Below are positions 1 through 44,389 of a stretch of 64,000 nt of DNA, in pieces (position 1 is the first letter of the stretch; each line of letters opens with the position of its first letter). The stretch is taken from the NCBI GenBank assembly GCA_963576565.1, contig OY755042.1, positions 6,720,372-6,784,371 of the forward strand, read 5' to 3'. The position numbers and the translations under genes were made by a program. A model generated the notes under the pieces. It worked only from the letters and a program-made list of their open reading frames with translations. It ran no database searches and was not told where the DNA came from. Source of the DNA: Aspidapion aeneum. Its lineage: Eukaryota > Arthropoda > Insecta > Coleoptera > Brentidae.

Positions 1-640
1 ATATTTTTTTTATCTATTTTTTGTGGTATTTTTTATACTTTTTTTTCAAAAAAATATTTTTAATTAAAAGCCCATTGTATACAGTTAAATTCTTATTAAG
101 GTAGGCATGTTTTTTTTAAATAGCCGCCTTGAAATAAAAATAACTGTGTTTGTAGAAATCCTTAAATCAAAAGTGCTCTCTTACAGTATTTTCCCAATTA
201 TTTGCAAACTTTTAACTTGGAAAAAAACAACTAAGTAAGGCTGATGAAAAGTCCTCTCGAACGATTTATAACACGCCCCCCTTACATCAGTGGCGCACCT
301 TTTATAGGCATTAAAATAAGTTAGAGGTGTGGAAAAAACTTGTTTTTTTTTTAATTTTCTTAAATTTTACTGTCGCACATATATGGTTTTAAAACATATT
401 TTTAAAGCTGAAGAAATTTAATTTCCAACGATGTATATCACTCTCCCCTCAAGGCGGCGGTAGATCTAGCGTAGTAGCACCAAAAATGGTCAAATTTGGT
501 ATAAAAGGCGGCTATTAAAAAAAGATACGTCTAACTTAATAACTATTTAACTGTATACAATGCTTATAACTAAAAATATTTAAAAAAAAATTGTGTTAAG
601 AATAAAAAATACCTCAAAAAATAGATAAAAGAAATATTTT
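1..640. repeat. Inverted-repeat element, cut by the window edge
   Basis: The first ~170 bases reappear inverted at about 520-640. For example, CATTGTATACAGTTAAAT near 73 pairs with ATTTAACTGTATACAATG near 545, and TATCTATTTTTTG pairs with CAAAAAATAGATA. The arms flank a ~350 bp centre. The left terminus is at or before position 1, so no target duplication can be read. Confidence 0.7.
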
Positions 641-2459
641 AAAAATTTTCCCCTGTTTTCGTACGCTAATGGAATGTGCACCACTGCCGTTAAAGGATAC
701 TAAGGATACATCGTTGAAAAGGAAATTGTATCCGCTTAAAAAATGAATTCTAGAATATTTTTGAAAAAGTTGACTGTTTTCGAGTTGTTAGCAAAAAACT
801 ATCAAAAAGCACGTTTAAGGAGGGGGGAACCACCCCTGCCAGGGGGTGGTTCCCTTTCGTAAAATGTTCGGGCGAGTCTTATGTCTATCCATGCCAAGTG
901 TGTTGCTTCTATCATTAAACGCAGCATATGGTTGGAATCTCGGATTTAGGGCCTGAACTAAAAGCAGAATTACGGATTGAGTATTGATTATTAGTCATAC
1001 AGTTCAAATGATACCTAAGAGATGGCGCAACAGCAATTAAAATCAAGGTGTTTTTTCGATTTTATTAATTGCCGTCTTTGGCCTACTCAGCCGGTAAGAG
1101 TAACGTCATTTGATCGCGGAAAGAAAACAATTTTCTTGAATTGGTAACCTGAAAACAGTGCTAAACAACTTATCTCTCTTAGTGCCATTTATTTAGATAG
1201 CGATCTTATTTTAATTCACATATTTTCATTGGCCAAACGATCGTTGACAAACCCTGTATAAGATCCGAACACCGGTCTATTCTAGTCACCGTGACCACAG
1301 CTTACCAATGAAATTGAAACCCTTCTTTTTCTAAGCAGCTTACCGGTAGTTTGGTGTTCTGTGCCGATAGTTCACAGATTAGGTTAAATAAGATTAGTCG
1401 ATAGTTGGAGTCAGCTTGGGTCACGGACCCAATCTAGGGGGGATTCTAGGGACCGTGAGTAAAGAAAAGCAGGGTGAGTTTGAATCATAGAAAAAGTATT
1501 CAATTTCATTGGTTGGCATCAATGAAAGTGAAGGGCGGGTCCTTCTTTTTCCATGGTTGGCATCGAAAATCCACCGAATCCACCGATGGACAAATATACA
1601 TGGAAAAAAACTTCCCCAAAAATAAGATTAAGGCGAAATTTCGTGCTTTATGTTTCGACATGGTGTGGTTCAATAAATCAATTGGTGACGTTTCATATCT
1701 ATATTTTCGAATTTATGGGCGTTATACGATGAAATACCGTTCAGTGAATTGTGAATTTATTGTCAATACTTTAGTAAAAACTAGATAAAATTAAGAAACA
1801 ATGTCTTAATTTAAAAAACAAAATTTTAACATTGATTTTTTAATATTGATTTTTCAGCTAAACGTCAAAAAATGACATACCATGTATCATTCAATGTCAT
1901 GTTTTAAAACGAGATAAAAGCTCGTTTTGAAACTATTGTCATTTTCTGAAAATTTAAGCATTTGACAGAAAGTGTGATCAACTTTATTATAGAAAATTAA
2001 ATTATATTTTAAAGGATGTATCATTGAAGTGGGCCAAATCCACGGTTAGCATTTAATTGGCATCAATAAATTAGGGTTATTTTTTAAGATCACGAAAAAA
2101 GTGTTTTTTTTTTGGTTTTATTCAGTTTTCAAAAAAACAAAGGATTTCGTCCACAAACGCCGGTGCAATGCCTTCTAAAATTTTTGGAGGCATTGAATAT
2201 CCTACAAATTGCGATGCTGACAATAGCACCTAGGGGTCAATTCTTAAATTGTTTTTTTTTAGTTTTTATATTTAATATAGAATATTCCCCAATCAGTGCT
2301 TGAAGCTCTGGCCTCGAGAATTTTTACAATTTACACATTTTACATATAAAACAAACTTAATGTAAAGTAGAACTATGGTAATATGTACAAAAATAATCTT
2401 TATGTTATAAAGAAGCTTATGCTTTATCAACTTTTTTGCGTTTTCCTACAGACCAAAAG
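641..2459. other. No gene recognised; one hairpin at 825-854
   Basis: This AT-rich stretch has only short, non-homologous ORFs. A perfect 12-bp stem, GGGAACCACCCC at 825-836 with GGGGTGGTTCCC at 843-854, is the only strong structure. It is GC-rich against an AT-rich background and probably the end of a repeat. Confidence 0.5.
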
Positions 2460-3047
2460 AAATTATTTCAACTTGCCATCTTGAAACACTTCAAACTGAA
2501 GTTTGTTAAAAAATGTTGAAAAGATATTTGACGTAAACAAGTGGCAGTTAAGGCAACATGTTAGTTTTAAAAAGACCTTTCGAACAAGCATGATTAGACA
2601 AATAGTACAAAAATAAGTTTGACAGTCGATAGCTTTTGATGCGTTTGACGTAGGCAAGATGCAGTTACGTCAGAATGTTGGTTTTTCAAAGACCTTTCAA
2701 ACAAGATACCACTCAATGGGGTTTTGTCTAAAACAATAAACTTGTTAATTTTGACAAAAACGGAAAAAATTAGGTCTGGCAGTCCATAGCTTTTGACAGA
2801 TCTGACGTAGACAACTGACAGTTATGTCAAAATTTTCAAAGACCTTTAAATCGAGGTATCACTCGATAAAGGTTTCAATTTGAAAAATTTAAGTTGACTG
2901 CCCACATACCGCCCCCTAATTTAGGGGCGGCACACCCGCTCTTTCATAAAATAGATCCCTTGATGTTATTGACCACTGCTAATTATGGTTCAGTTATCTT
3001 TAATAGTTCAGAGTATATTTGGGTAGACTCGGACTTTTGGGATACTT
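2460..3047. repeat. Half copy of a foldback element
   Basis: This stretch resembles the right arm of the foldback element at 17183-18467. Shared blocks include TTTGACGTAA, GGCAACATGTTAG, and the end segment with GACTCGGACTTTTGGGA (3027-3043). The left arm seems to be missing. Confidence 0.6.
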
Positions 3048-3242
3048 ATATATATTAAAATCAAATATTTTGAAAAAAAAATGATAATAACCTCAAAATA
3101 TTTCAGCAACCACGTCTGCCAGGCTGGTTATACTGAGTGGTTACTCGTGTCGTCATAGTTAGTATTACTCTGCGAAGAAAAACAAAAAACGAGTTACCAG
3201 GTTACCTCGTAACTTGTAGTTACTGCGAGAAAAAAGACTTAG

Positions 3243-3378
3243 GCTGGGTGTCCATGAAGTGTCTTATCTGCGCGGATTTATCTTCTCTTGGGCTCTGATT
3301 GATTGATTAAAAAATTTGAGTCAATCAAAGCCCGAGAAAAAAAATCCACGCGGATAATACTGTCCATGGACAGCCGGC
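3243..3378. repeat. Short foldback MITE upstream of NECAP, inside a local duplication
   Basis: The termini GCTGGGTGTCCATG and CATGGACAGCCGGC are imperfect inverted repeats, and the inner sequence is also palindromic (TGCGCGGATTTAT near 3270 against ATCCACGCGGATAA near 3344). The flanks at 3175-3230 and 3388-3446 are a duplicated segment containing ACCAGGTTACC and AACTTGTAGTTACTGCGAG. It ends about 320 bp before the NECAP start codon. Confidence 0.65.
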
Positions 3379-3699
3379 TTTATAGTTAGAAGAAAAACAA
3401 AACGAGTAACCAGGTTACCTGGTAACTTGTAGTTACTGCGAGGAAAACGGCTTTTAGTAATACCGTTTGTTCTGTGTATTCTGTGCCAAGGTGAGTGAAA
3501 CGTCAAGTCAACCAAAAAAAAATTGGTTTATCCCCTTTGGTGTTCTGTGGGTTTATCTGTTGATGTTGAAATAAAATTTGTTGTGTGGAGTTTACAATCC
3601 ACCCCTTTGAATTTTAAAATTCTAAACTGGTTACTAGTTCAGTATTTTACTATATATCTTATCTAACCCAATCTGTGGTTCAGTAATTAAGTTTGAATA

Positions 3700-35349
<31,650 letters not shown>

Positions 35350-35423
35350 GAATCCTACAAAAATCTACTGTTCTAATAATTAAGTCTACTGTTATATAGA
35401 CAGGTAAGAGCACCTTCCTGTTA

Positions 35424-35497
<74 letters not shown>

Positions 35498-35888
35498 TTT
35501 ATTAGATAGGATAGGTTAGGATATTGCAATCAAGTAATTCATTAGCCTTTTAGATGGATTTACGATAAGCACTAGATCATGCGAAAATCTTCATTTTAAG
35601 TTCTTGTTTTAAACCAAACGTTTTTTTTATATTGGGTCCAGGATAGACTAAATAGAATTAATGTATTTTTAACTTTTGTGTATTTTCTCCTTCAAAAAAT
35701 TCATTCAATCTATAATTTTAGGACAGCGTTTAAAAACAAAATAGTACATAATCATATCATATTTGTTTATTACTTTCTGTTAGGTTGGACTGAATGGATA
35801 AGAAAAATAGATAGGTATGTTTTATGAAAACAAAAACTTTTTAAAATAAAACAAATGAATGCCATTAGCACAAGAACTAGGAAGCAAT
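35350..35888. other. NECAP 3' flank with (AT)n tract
   Basis: An (AT)n dinucleotide tract covers about 35425-35494. A possible polyadenylation signal AATAAA lies at 35845-35850, but without transcripts the true 3' end is unknown. Confidence 0.5.
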
Positions 35889-36786
35889 TGGATGATTCTA
35901 CAAAAATGGTGCTGTGGAGTGGGAATGCATATTTTTCAAACACAGACTGCAAATGAAGCATAGTTTTAGTTATAAGATTTAAAACGAAATGTTTTCTTTA
36001 TGGAGCATTTGAGTTTAATGTATAAAAAAAATTGCAAGTTTATAATTTTTTTTATTATAAAGCAAATACCTCATTCCTCTGGTGTAGTCCCAAACCAAAT
36101 ATTAAAAACTCAGATTGAAAAAAATATCCTAATAAATAATATTTAACCAAGTCTTAACTATTTATCAAAAAATTGATAAAACTTAAGTTTGCAGTCATAT
36201 TTTTGAAAATCCGAATTTACGACTTCCCGGAAAATTTTACAATTTTAAACGTGCTCCATTTTTAATAACACAATATTTGTGAATACCACCGGTTAATTTC
36301 TAGAGAAAGAGACGGCCCTGGATATCTAATTTACTTGTGAGGATGACAAGTTTTGATAGATAATGTCAACTATAGTTTGGTTTAAGTTATAGGTCTTTTT
36401 ATTTTCGGCAGAAAATTAGTTTTTTTCGAAGAAATCAAAAAGGAACGCTTCAATTATCATTCCTCTGGTAAGTAAATATTCGACTGATATCAATAGTATA
36501 ATTTTTTTGTTGATGGTTTTAAAATTATAAGTATAGGAACTTTGTTTATATAAAACTTAAGTTAAGAAATAGATTTTGATTTAAATTGGAAAACCATTAA
36601 AAAACTCATTCCTCTGGCATTTTTATGCAATAATTCCTAAAATTTGGGAAAATAAATGTTTCTTAGCTTACACCTAATTAGTTACATAAATTTAACAAAA
36701 CAAAATTATTTACTGTGCTGTACTGTTATTTAAAGGCAATGACCAAAAATGGTATCCATATAGCCCACTTTTGGTAGAATCATCCA
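35889..36786. mobile_element. TIR element with CCAGAGGAATGAG motifs, copy 2
   Basis: Ends TTGGATGATTCTAC and GTAGAATCATCCAA. The body is the inverted homologue of 5105-6019 over nearly its full length. The internal motif appears three times (as CTCATTCCTCTGG near 36070 and 36605, and TCATTCCTCTGG near 36461). Confidence 0.78.
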
Positions 36787-37449
36787 ATTATAAAAATATC
36801 CTTAAGTGTTAATATATTCTAAAAAAAAATCGTCAAGTATTTTGAAAAAAGAAGCTTACACTCACTTAAAAATTATTAAAAAAAATTGGATAAAAAAAAA
36901 TGCCTTTTAAGTTGAGGCTAACTTTTATAAGCCATTATTTTGTGCACGGCCGGAAGCGTTTTAATGCGGTAAGAGGTACAAAAAAGTTGATAATTTCGTG
37001 TTTTTCCTTGAATTTTTTATTAAAAAGCAGGTTTAATTAAATCTTTAATTGGCTACTTTTCCCATAAATTTCGTCAGAAAAGGCAAATTTTGTCGAGATA
37101 AATTTATAACTATTATGACATGAACTAGTTACCATTTTTGACTGTTTTTTGTTCGAAACTTTATCTTGCTTTTGGATTTTTTCAAGTTTTATTATCCATT
37201 CATTGCCCCCCCATCACATCGCTGAAAAATCCATACGGTTTAGTCTATATCAAAGTCACCAAATTTTTTTTACCTTTCCTGCTCTGATTTTAATGGTTTT
37301 TTATACACTTATGTTAAAACCCAGTTAATTTTTGTCTTTGACAAGAACCCATACACCAGTATTTACAAAGACCTTAAGACTTAGCATTGTAGACCGGGTT
37401 TAAGTATTAAGTCTATAGACTTGATATCGACCGGTTTAAGTGTATTTTT
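36787..37449. other. No gene recognised
   Basis: AT-rich intergenic DNA. A short GC-rich block at 36953-36970 (GCACGGCCGGAAGCG) resembles one near 44300 (ACACGGCCGG), possibly a shared repeat. Confidence 0.4.
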
Positions 37450-38145
37450 AGCTCACACATACTATAGTATAGTAGTGTGAGCTATGGTGATCCTAATTTT
37501 TTCGAGAAAAAAAAAAGTTGCTCCGATTTCAAAAAATTTTATATATCTTTGCGTTTCAGATTATTTTGAAACTTTTTTGTTGCGCCGTCTGTCTGTCTGT
37601 CTGTCTGTCTGTATGTTTGTATGTCTGTCTGTCTGTATGTCTATAACGACCAACGCGCAAAACTCAAAAACCGCCGATTTTAATGAAATTTGGTACCTAG
37701 GCACTGAATAGAAACCAAATAAAAGGGTGGGGGTAGATTTCAAAAATTAGAGTTTATGTGAAAATATGGTGTGTGTGATATCAAACGAAAGGTAATTGAG
37801 TCTGCAGTTAAACAAAATACATTTTAATTTATTTAAAAAAAAAGGTGGGGGTATATTTTAAAAATTAGAGTTTAAGTGAAAATATGGCATGTGTGATATC
37901 AAACGAAAGGTAATTGAGCCCAGAGTTTAACAAAATACATTTTAGTTTTTTGTTTTTTTTTAAGGGTGGGGGAGATTTCAAAAATTTGAGTTTAAGTCAA
38001 AACATGGCTTGTGTGGTATCAAACAAAAGGTAATTTAGTCTGGAGTTAAATAAAATATATTTCAGTTTTTAGTTATATTAGCTCACACGTACACTATAAC
38101 TATAGTACCTAGTGTGAGCTTAGGGGCCCATATATTGGCAGAGTA
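37450..38145 (+). mobile_element. Helentron-like hairpin element, copy 4
   Basis: It has both hairpins, the TTGGCAGAGTA end, a (CTGT)n run at about 37588-37645, and T runs on both sides. The internal ~100-bp repeats are conserved with the other copies. The CCGCTTG block is shortened. Confidence 0.78.
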
Positions 38146-39471
38146 TTTTTTTAATACTCACAGGTCAAATAACTGCAAATATTTGATTCACCCTAATGTG
38201 CAATATGATAGTAAGCATTTCTCAGTGAGTTTCATCTCATATAAATGCAAATTAACTTTAGAAATTAAAAAAAACACATAAAAGTTTTGTAACAAATGTC
38301 ATTTTTTGGAAATTTAGTCCGCGCAGTCGTAGGATTTCCGTTAAAAATAGTCTCAAATTGTAGTACCACCCTTGAGGGGTGGTTTAAAGTTCACAAAACA
38401 ATAGAAATAATCCATGATTGACAAAAAAACTTATATACAAAAATATTTAAAGCTAAATAATACATAAATAACTTAAAACTATATCTGTAGATGCATTACC
38501 GTATTAAATACGTATCAGTATTTAAATACTGTGAAAAACACAAGATATAATAGACTACCTTTTCAATTACACATTCACCAAAACAATCGACCATCGGTTT
38601 AATCGTCGCTTACTAAAAATAACTTACACCGTTTTTATTCGATATTTCCTAGTGACGTTTGGAGGTTTAAATATGGCTACCATTTTTAAACCAAAATATT
38701 TTATTCTTTTTATTTATTTATAACCTTTGTGTGGAAATAATGTCTTTGTTACAACGAAAAAAGATGACCCATATCACAAGGTATTTATGAACAATTTATA
38801 TAAATATTAAAAACTATTGCATTCACGGCAAAAAAACCTTCAACCAAAATGTAGACTTTTAAACCTAGGATTGTAGCACTTAGCACTGTAGATCCTTTAG
38901 TAAATACTGGTGATAGTGTCGCAATCTAAATTAAATTTTTTAATGTAGATAATTAAGACTGTTGCGGTGTTTAGTGATATATTTCTAATTTTGTTTGTAC
39001 CTGCCAGAGCAAAATTCACCACACAACACACAATAACCGTGTCCCATTTTCGAGGGGATTAAATGGGAAACTCGGTTATTATTAAAGATATCGATTTTCT
39101 GATTGCACCTTACCGTGCTCTTTTTTTGAGCCGGTAAAAATGATATAATCAGATTTTTGCTATGCCCCGTGGTTTCGCTAATACAGGGAGTTTTTGAAAA
39201 AATTGCATTTTTAATAATTCCTTGTATTTCGCTTATTTACCAAAATATTTTTATTCTGTAAAAATCTTTACATAGCAACTTTTTTAAAGCAAAATAATGA
39301 CGTTGTCAACTTTTTTAAATATTGTTTAGTTTTTGAGATATGGTATTTATCATAAGAAAATTAAATACGGACCTGGACTTTTTTTAATTAATATTTTGAT
39401 TGATTTTATGTTATTATTATCTTAAAATGATAAAACTTTAATATTTTTTTAATTTAAGGTTAAAAAAAATA

Positions 39472-40164
39472 TTTTTTCTATAAGCGTGCGGCGTCCACTT
39501 TTCCGCACGCATTTTAGTGTGGAAAGTGCCACTTTTGTTACGATTTTGAGGTGTTCTATAACATTTAGACCGTTCAAAATACATTTGTATCTTTCCTAGC
39601 ACACGAAATATCCTAAAAATATTCAAATTGACTAAAATTCTGCTATATTTTCAATATTTTCGATAAAATAAAGTTTTCAGTAAAATAGGTTCAAATTATA
39701 AGTTTTAAACCTCCCCGGTATAAATATCGTCATTGTCAATGTCAAACAACAATGAACACTAGTGGTTTTAGATTTGGCATCTTAAATCACCATAGCAACA
39801 AAGTACAAACAAACTGTCAAAACAAAGCCAATTTTGCAGATAAGCGTCTTTTGAATTTTTCAAACAAAAAAATCAGATTTTCAATGGATTCTTCGGACGA
39901 AGATCTACCCCCAGTCAGTTCTAGAAGCCGCTAGAATGTGAATAATAATAATTGATTTGATTAAAACGTTTTGAATATAAATAATTTTCTGATTAATTTT
40001 TAGTTTTTTCCTCACGCTTATAGAAAAAATAGTGTACCTAACTCGTGCGTAAAGTGTCTTTTCCGCACTTGATTGCTGGCCAAACTCCGCTATCGCGTCG
40101 TTTGGCCATCTGCAATCGCGTGCGGAAAAGAGGCACTTTCCGCACTAGTTAGGTAAACTACTAT
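39472..40164 (+). mobile_element. Non-autonomous tyrosine-recombinase (Crypton-like) element, copy A
   Basis: The inverted repeat TTTTTTCTATAAGCGTG (39472-39488) matches its complement at 40013-40029. The left end carries two palindromes of the TTTTCCGCAC family. The right end is a 119-bp composite hairpin (40036-40154, arms ACCTAACT/AGTTAGGT). A short frame at 39884-39934, MDSSDEDLPPVSSRSR, has an acidic start like the recombinase at 60917 (MDFDDSDIELPD), so it may be the remnant of the lost gene's first codons. Most of the gene is gone. Confidence 0.7.
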
Positions 40165-40181
40165 AATATTTCTAAAAAAAT

Positions 40182-40822
40182 TTTAGTCCGAACCTGGAAA
40201 TTTCCAACGTAAATATAAATTAAAAATTGCAAGATACACTAGTTGAACGATTTTTAGTTTATCTGTTTTGAAACGTTAATTGAAAGATTAATAAATAAAG
40301 TTAAAAATGTTAAGAAAATATCATAGTAATTATTTGATAGCACAGCAACTCATAAAATTTACTTTAACATGGAAAAACAAAACCGTGGAATTAACATTGT
40401 CATTTTACTTGTCATTTTTGTAAATAAGTAACTCAAAATTATTCTAAAATGGCTAGAAATCGACCATATCCAGATTTTGAAAAATGTGATATGTTTGACT
40501 GCTTTATTCAAGCAACAAAATCCCAATATCTAAACGGCAGAAATATTTTTATGCGCTAAGAAAAATTACTCAAAAATGCCAACAATGTCTTACACATAAT
40601 CGCAATCAGTTTAAACATTTATATCACTAAATAAAATTAGTTATTAACTTTTGTTATTCATTATTTTTTTTGCTTTTGTCGTAGACTTTGTTACATATAA
40701 ATCTTTAAATTAAAGGAAAACCATTTTAATTTGTTAAGTTTCAAAACATTTAAACTAAAAATCGTTCAACTAGCAATTTTTAATTTATATTTATGTTGAA
40801 AATTTCCAATTTCGGACTAAAA
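40182..40822. repeat. Small foldback element
   Basis: TTTTAGTCCGAA at the left and TTCGGACTAAAA at the right, with mirrored inner blocks (GTTGAACGATTTTTAGTTT / AAACTAAAAATCGTTCAAC). It has no gene. The 120-bp arms surround about 400 bp. Confidence 0.7.
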
Positions 40823-41929
40823 TTATTTTTTTAAATATTAAATATTTTCTTTTACCTTAATACAAAAAAATATTAATTTTTTATTATATAGTGATAATAA
40901 TAGCATAAAACCAATCAAAATAATAATAAAAAAAATCCAGTTCCGTATTTAATTTTTTTATGATAAATACCATATCTCAAAAACTAAATAATATTTTAAA
41001 AAATTGACAACGTCATTATTTTCTTCTAAAAATGTTGCCATATAAAAGTTGTTACAGAATAAAAATATCTTGCAAAATAAACGAGACACAAGGAATTATT
41101 AAAAATGCAATTTTTTAAAAAACTCCCTGTATCAGCGAAACTACGGGGTATAGCAAAAATCTAAATACACCATTTTTCAGGTCTTGAAAAAAGAGCACGG
41201 TAAGGTGCAATCAGAAAATCAATATCTTTAATAATAACGGAGTTCTCCATTTAATCCCATCGAAAATGGGACACGCTGTACAGTGGAAGGACTGTAAGGC
41301 CCTTTCACATACTATGAATAATCAAAGAGCCAAATTCGTAGGTTTTTTATTTTTTAAATATCAATAAAACTCTATCTATCTAAACAGTTTGAATTTCGAA
41401 ACTTTTTCGCGAGGAAAATAAGTATATCAAAGATTATTAAAATTGGAGCGTGGACTAAGATACATGTGATATAGGTTAATCACAAATAAGATCGATTGAT
41501 TTAATTATTACTTAATTATGATCCTATTCATGTTTTGTTTTAAAAAAATTTTTTAGTAAAGAAAATTGTATGTTACTATAGGAGGAGAATTCGTTTTAAA
41601 ATCGCAATTGTCGTGGTTATTAATTTCCCGATTATCACCAAATTGTATTTTTTTGTCTTACTTCTTATAGTTAGTAGTATTTGGCAAGGCAATACTAACT
41701 CTGTAGGTGTAAAATCCATTAATTTAAAGCGGGTGTTTTTAGGGTTTATCTTGACAGTTTCGCTAATATTCGCTGTTAAAGTTCTTGTAAAAAATAGGCC
41801 ATTAAATCGTATATGAAATTGGTTGTTTCGAAACATTATGTTGTCAAAATGAAGACATTAAGCCAGTTATTAAGGTAGGAGTTGAGGGTTTTCGCCATGC
41901 CCATGGGAAATATTTTTCCTCAATAGTAC

Positions 41930-43647
41930 AATGAATAGAGGAGTTTTACCCTACAAAAGGTCCAGTAGTTCTGAATTTTGGATATGTTATTAAGGTCGAA
42001 AGGGTAGTTAAATGTCATGAACCCACCCCTGTGCTTCCTCCGCCATCTTGAAAAAACGATAAAAAATTGGCACTTTTTGAAGTTTTTTGCCTGTAACTTC
42101 GTTCTAGTACACTAAATCGCAAAAAGAGTTATATGAAATTTTTTAGAGGATATAATTATCTACAGTTGGGTGGTACTATGGTTGTTCTGCGAGCAGTAGT
42201 AACGGAGCTAGGTAATTTCCAAAAATGACTAAAGTCACGTGCTTGGGCAAATTTTCAGATTTTTTCTACTTTAGACGGCATAAGCTCCGAAATAATTTGT
42301 TCTAGGGTAAAAGTTCTAAGAACACATCTTGTAGAGAATTTTATCAGCTACAAAATCCATTCTTTAAATGTATTTTTAAATATTGTAATGGAGTGGGAGT
42401 AACTTTTAACTTAAAGTAAGTAAGTTAGAAAATAATCTTTTTTTTAAATTTAGTGCTTTAAACGGCACGTTTTTTATTTATTTTTTTTTTGTGTAAATTT
42501 AGTGACGTACAAAAAGGTAAGAGAGCTTAGGGGTCAAACACCTCCTTAAACTAACCACCTCTCCAAAAACCCCCCCAGACCCCCCAAAATCTAACATATT
42601 TAGGTTTTTTCAAATTTTCTCAAAAATACGCTTCTAAGAGAAAAATGTGTAATATACTTTATTGTAGACAATGAAATTTCCTTTTGAAAAAGGTACAACT
42701 CGATGGGGGTCAAGTATTTATAAACTCTTCAGCGGCGTCCGTTAATTGAAGTAATTTAAAAAAGTAAAAAAATATCCATGTTTTTTCCATGATTTATTCG
42801 ATTTTTTTTTAAACCAAGGTTTATAGAACAAAATGTGTTATACATTATTGTAGCAAATAAAATTTTCTTTTAAATGCTGTACAAGAAAGTCGGATTGGTT
42901 TCATGGTTATAAATTCAGAGGCGCCCGTAAATTAAACCAATTTTAAAAAAATTGTTAGATTTTGGGAGGTCTGGCGGGGTTTTTGAAGAGGTGGTTAGTT
43001 TAAGGAGGTGTTTAACCCCTAAGCTCTCTTACCTTTTTGTACGTCACTAAATTTACACAAAAAAATAATAATAAATAAAAAACATGCCGTTTAAAGCACT
43101 AAATTTTAAAAAAATTATTATTTTCTAACTTACTTACTTTAAGTTAAAAGTTACTCGCACTCCATTACAATATTTAAAAATACATTTAAATAATGGATTT
43201 TGTAGCTGATAAAATTCTCTACAAGATATGTTCTTAGAACTTTTACCCTAGAACAAAGTATTTCGGAGCTTATGCCGTCAAAAATAGAAAAAATCTGAAA
43301 ATTTGCCCAAGCACGTGATTTTAGTAATTTTTGGAAATTACCTAGCTCCGTTACTACTGCTCGCAGATCAACCATAGTACCACCCAATTGTAGATAAATA
43401 TATCCTCTAAGAAATGTCACATATATAAGTCTTTTTGCGATATAGTGTACTGGAACGAAATTAAAGGCAAAAAACTAAAAAAAGTGCCAATTTTTTATGG
43501 CTTTTTCAAGATGGCGGAGGGAGCACAGGGGTGGGGGTGACGAAAACTCAGATTTTTAACTACCCTCCTGAGCTTAACAACATATCCAAAATTCAGAACT
43601 ACCGGACCTTTTGTAGGGTAACCCCCCTATTTTGGCCTCTATTCATT
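41930..43647. mobile_element. Large foldback element with satellite-like centre
   Basis: The ends AATGAATAGAGG and CCTCTATTCATT open arms of about 600 bp: ACCCTACAAAAGGTCC / GGACCTTTTGTAGGGT, and AGAGAGCTTAGGGGT / ACCCCTAAGCTCTCT. The centre (about 42600-42960) belongs to the tandem family at 20320-20960. No transposase. Confidence 0.75.
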
Positions 43648-44389
43648 TAACTACAAGACCAGATCTATTATTTGCTCGACTTCCAGGTTAGTAAGCGAGT
43701 TTACTTTTAAACGACCGTTCTACTTTTGACGGACCACCAACACTTTAAATGAATACAACAAGATTAAGTTTTATTTTAAATTTGGTACTTATTATAAGGA
43801 ACCAAAATTACCTCGGCGATCATTAGATTTTTGTATAGGTTACAACTGTTCAAATAGGTAGAGATTTAGGATAACAAATTATACATAGTTCAGTATGTTA
43901 TGTATATCAGAAACATTTGCGATATCATAAGAACCAGGTACCTATTTAAGTTACTTTATACATAGGTCACGGAACTGTAACATATGTTACAGTTCCGTGA
44001 CATAGGTACAGATTTTTTGTTGATATGTAAATTATTATTCGTAGTAGGTAATAATAAATTAAAAATGTGTTTGTTTAACAATTTATCATTATTGATGTGT
44101 GTAAAATAAGAGATATGTATGTTCGACGGCTGCGTAAGATTATCATTCTAGTTTTATGATTTATAAAATGTTGGTATAAAAATTCAGCAAATATTTTTTT
44201 TTTGTTCTGTAGTGAAGTTATTTAAGATTAACAAAATTTCAGTACCCTAAACGGTTTTCTGGCGATGGTGACAAAATCTTATCTAAGAATAAATTTGTAC
44301 ACGGCCGGTGTCCAGAAGTAAATATTGAGTCCGCCTAATGTACTGCATCTAAGGAAGGAAGTAACAGAGATGGAGAGAGGTATATCTAC
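43648..44389. other. No gene; 34-bp perfect palindrome at 43967-44000
   Basis: The palindrome has the half-site TCACGGAACTGTAACAT and could extrude a 17-bp hairpin. The rest is AT-rich with no recognised gene. Confidence 0.6.

Larger units (their letters stand above)
39036..41278. mobile_element. Foldback element hosting two other elements
   Basis: Outer arms 39036-39435 and about 40840-41278 mirror each other (CGTGTCCCATTTTCGAGG / ATCGAAAATGGGACACG; CGTGCTCTTTTTTGA region likewise), with TA on both sides. The centre holds a tyrosine-recombinase-type element (39472-40164) and another foldback (40182-40822). Confidence 0.72.

Noticed and set aside
1474..1788. 104-codon frame as a gene
   Set aside because: No family motif, no splice context, AT-rich composition; likely chance.
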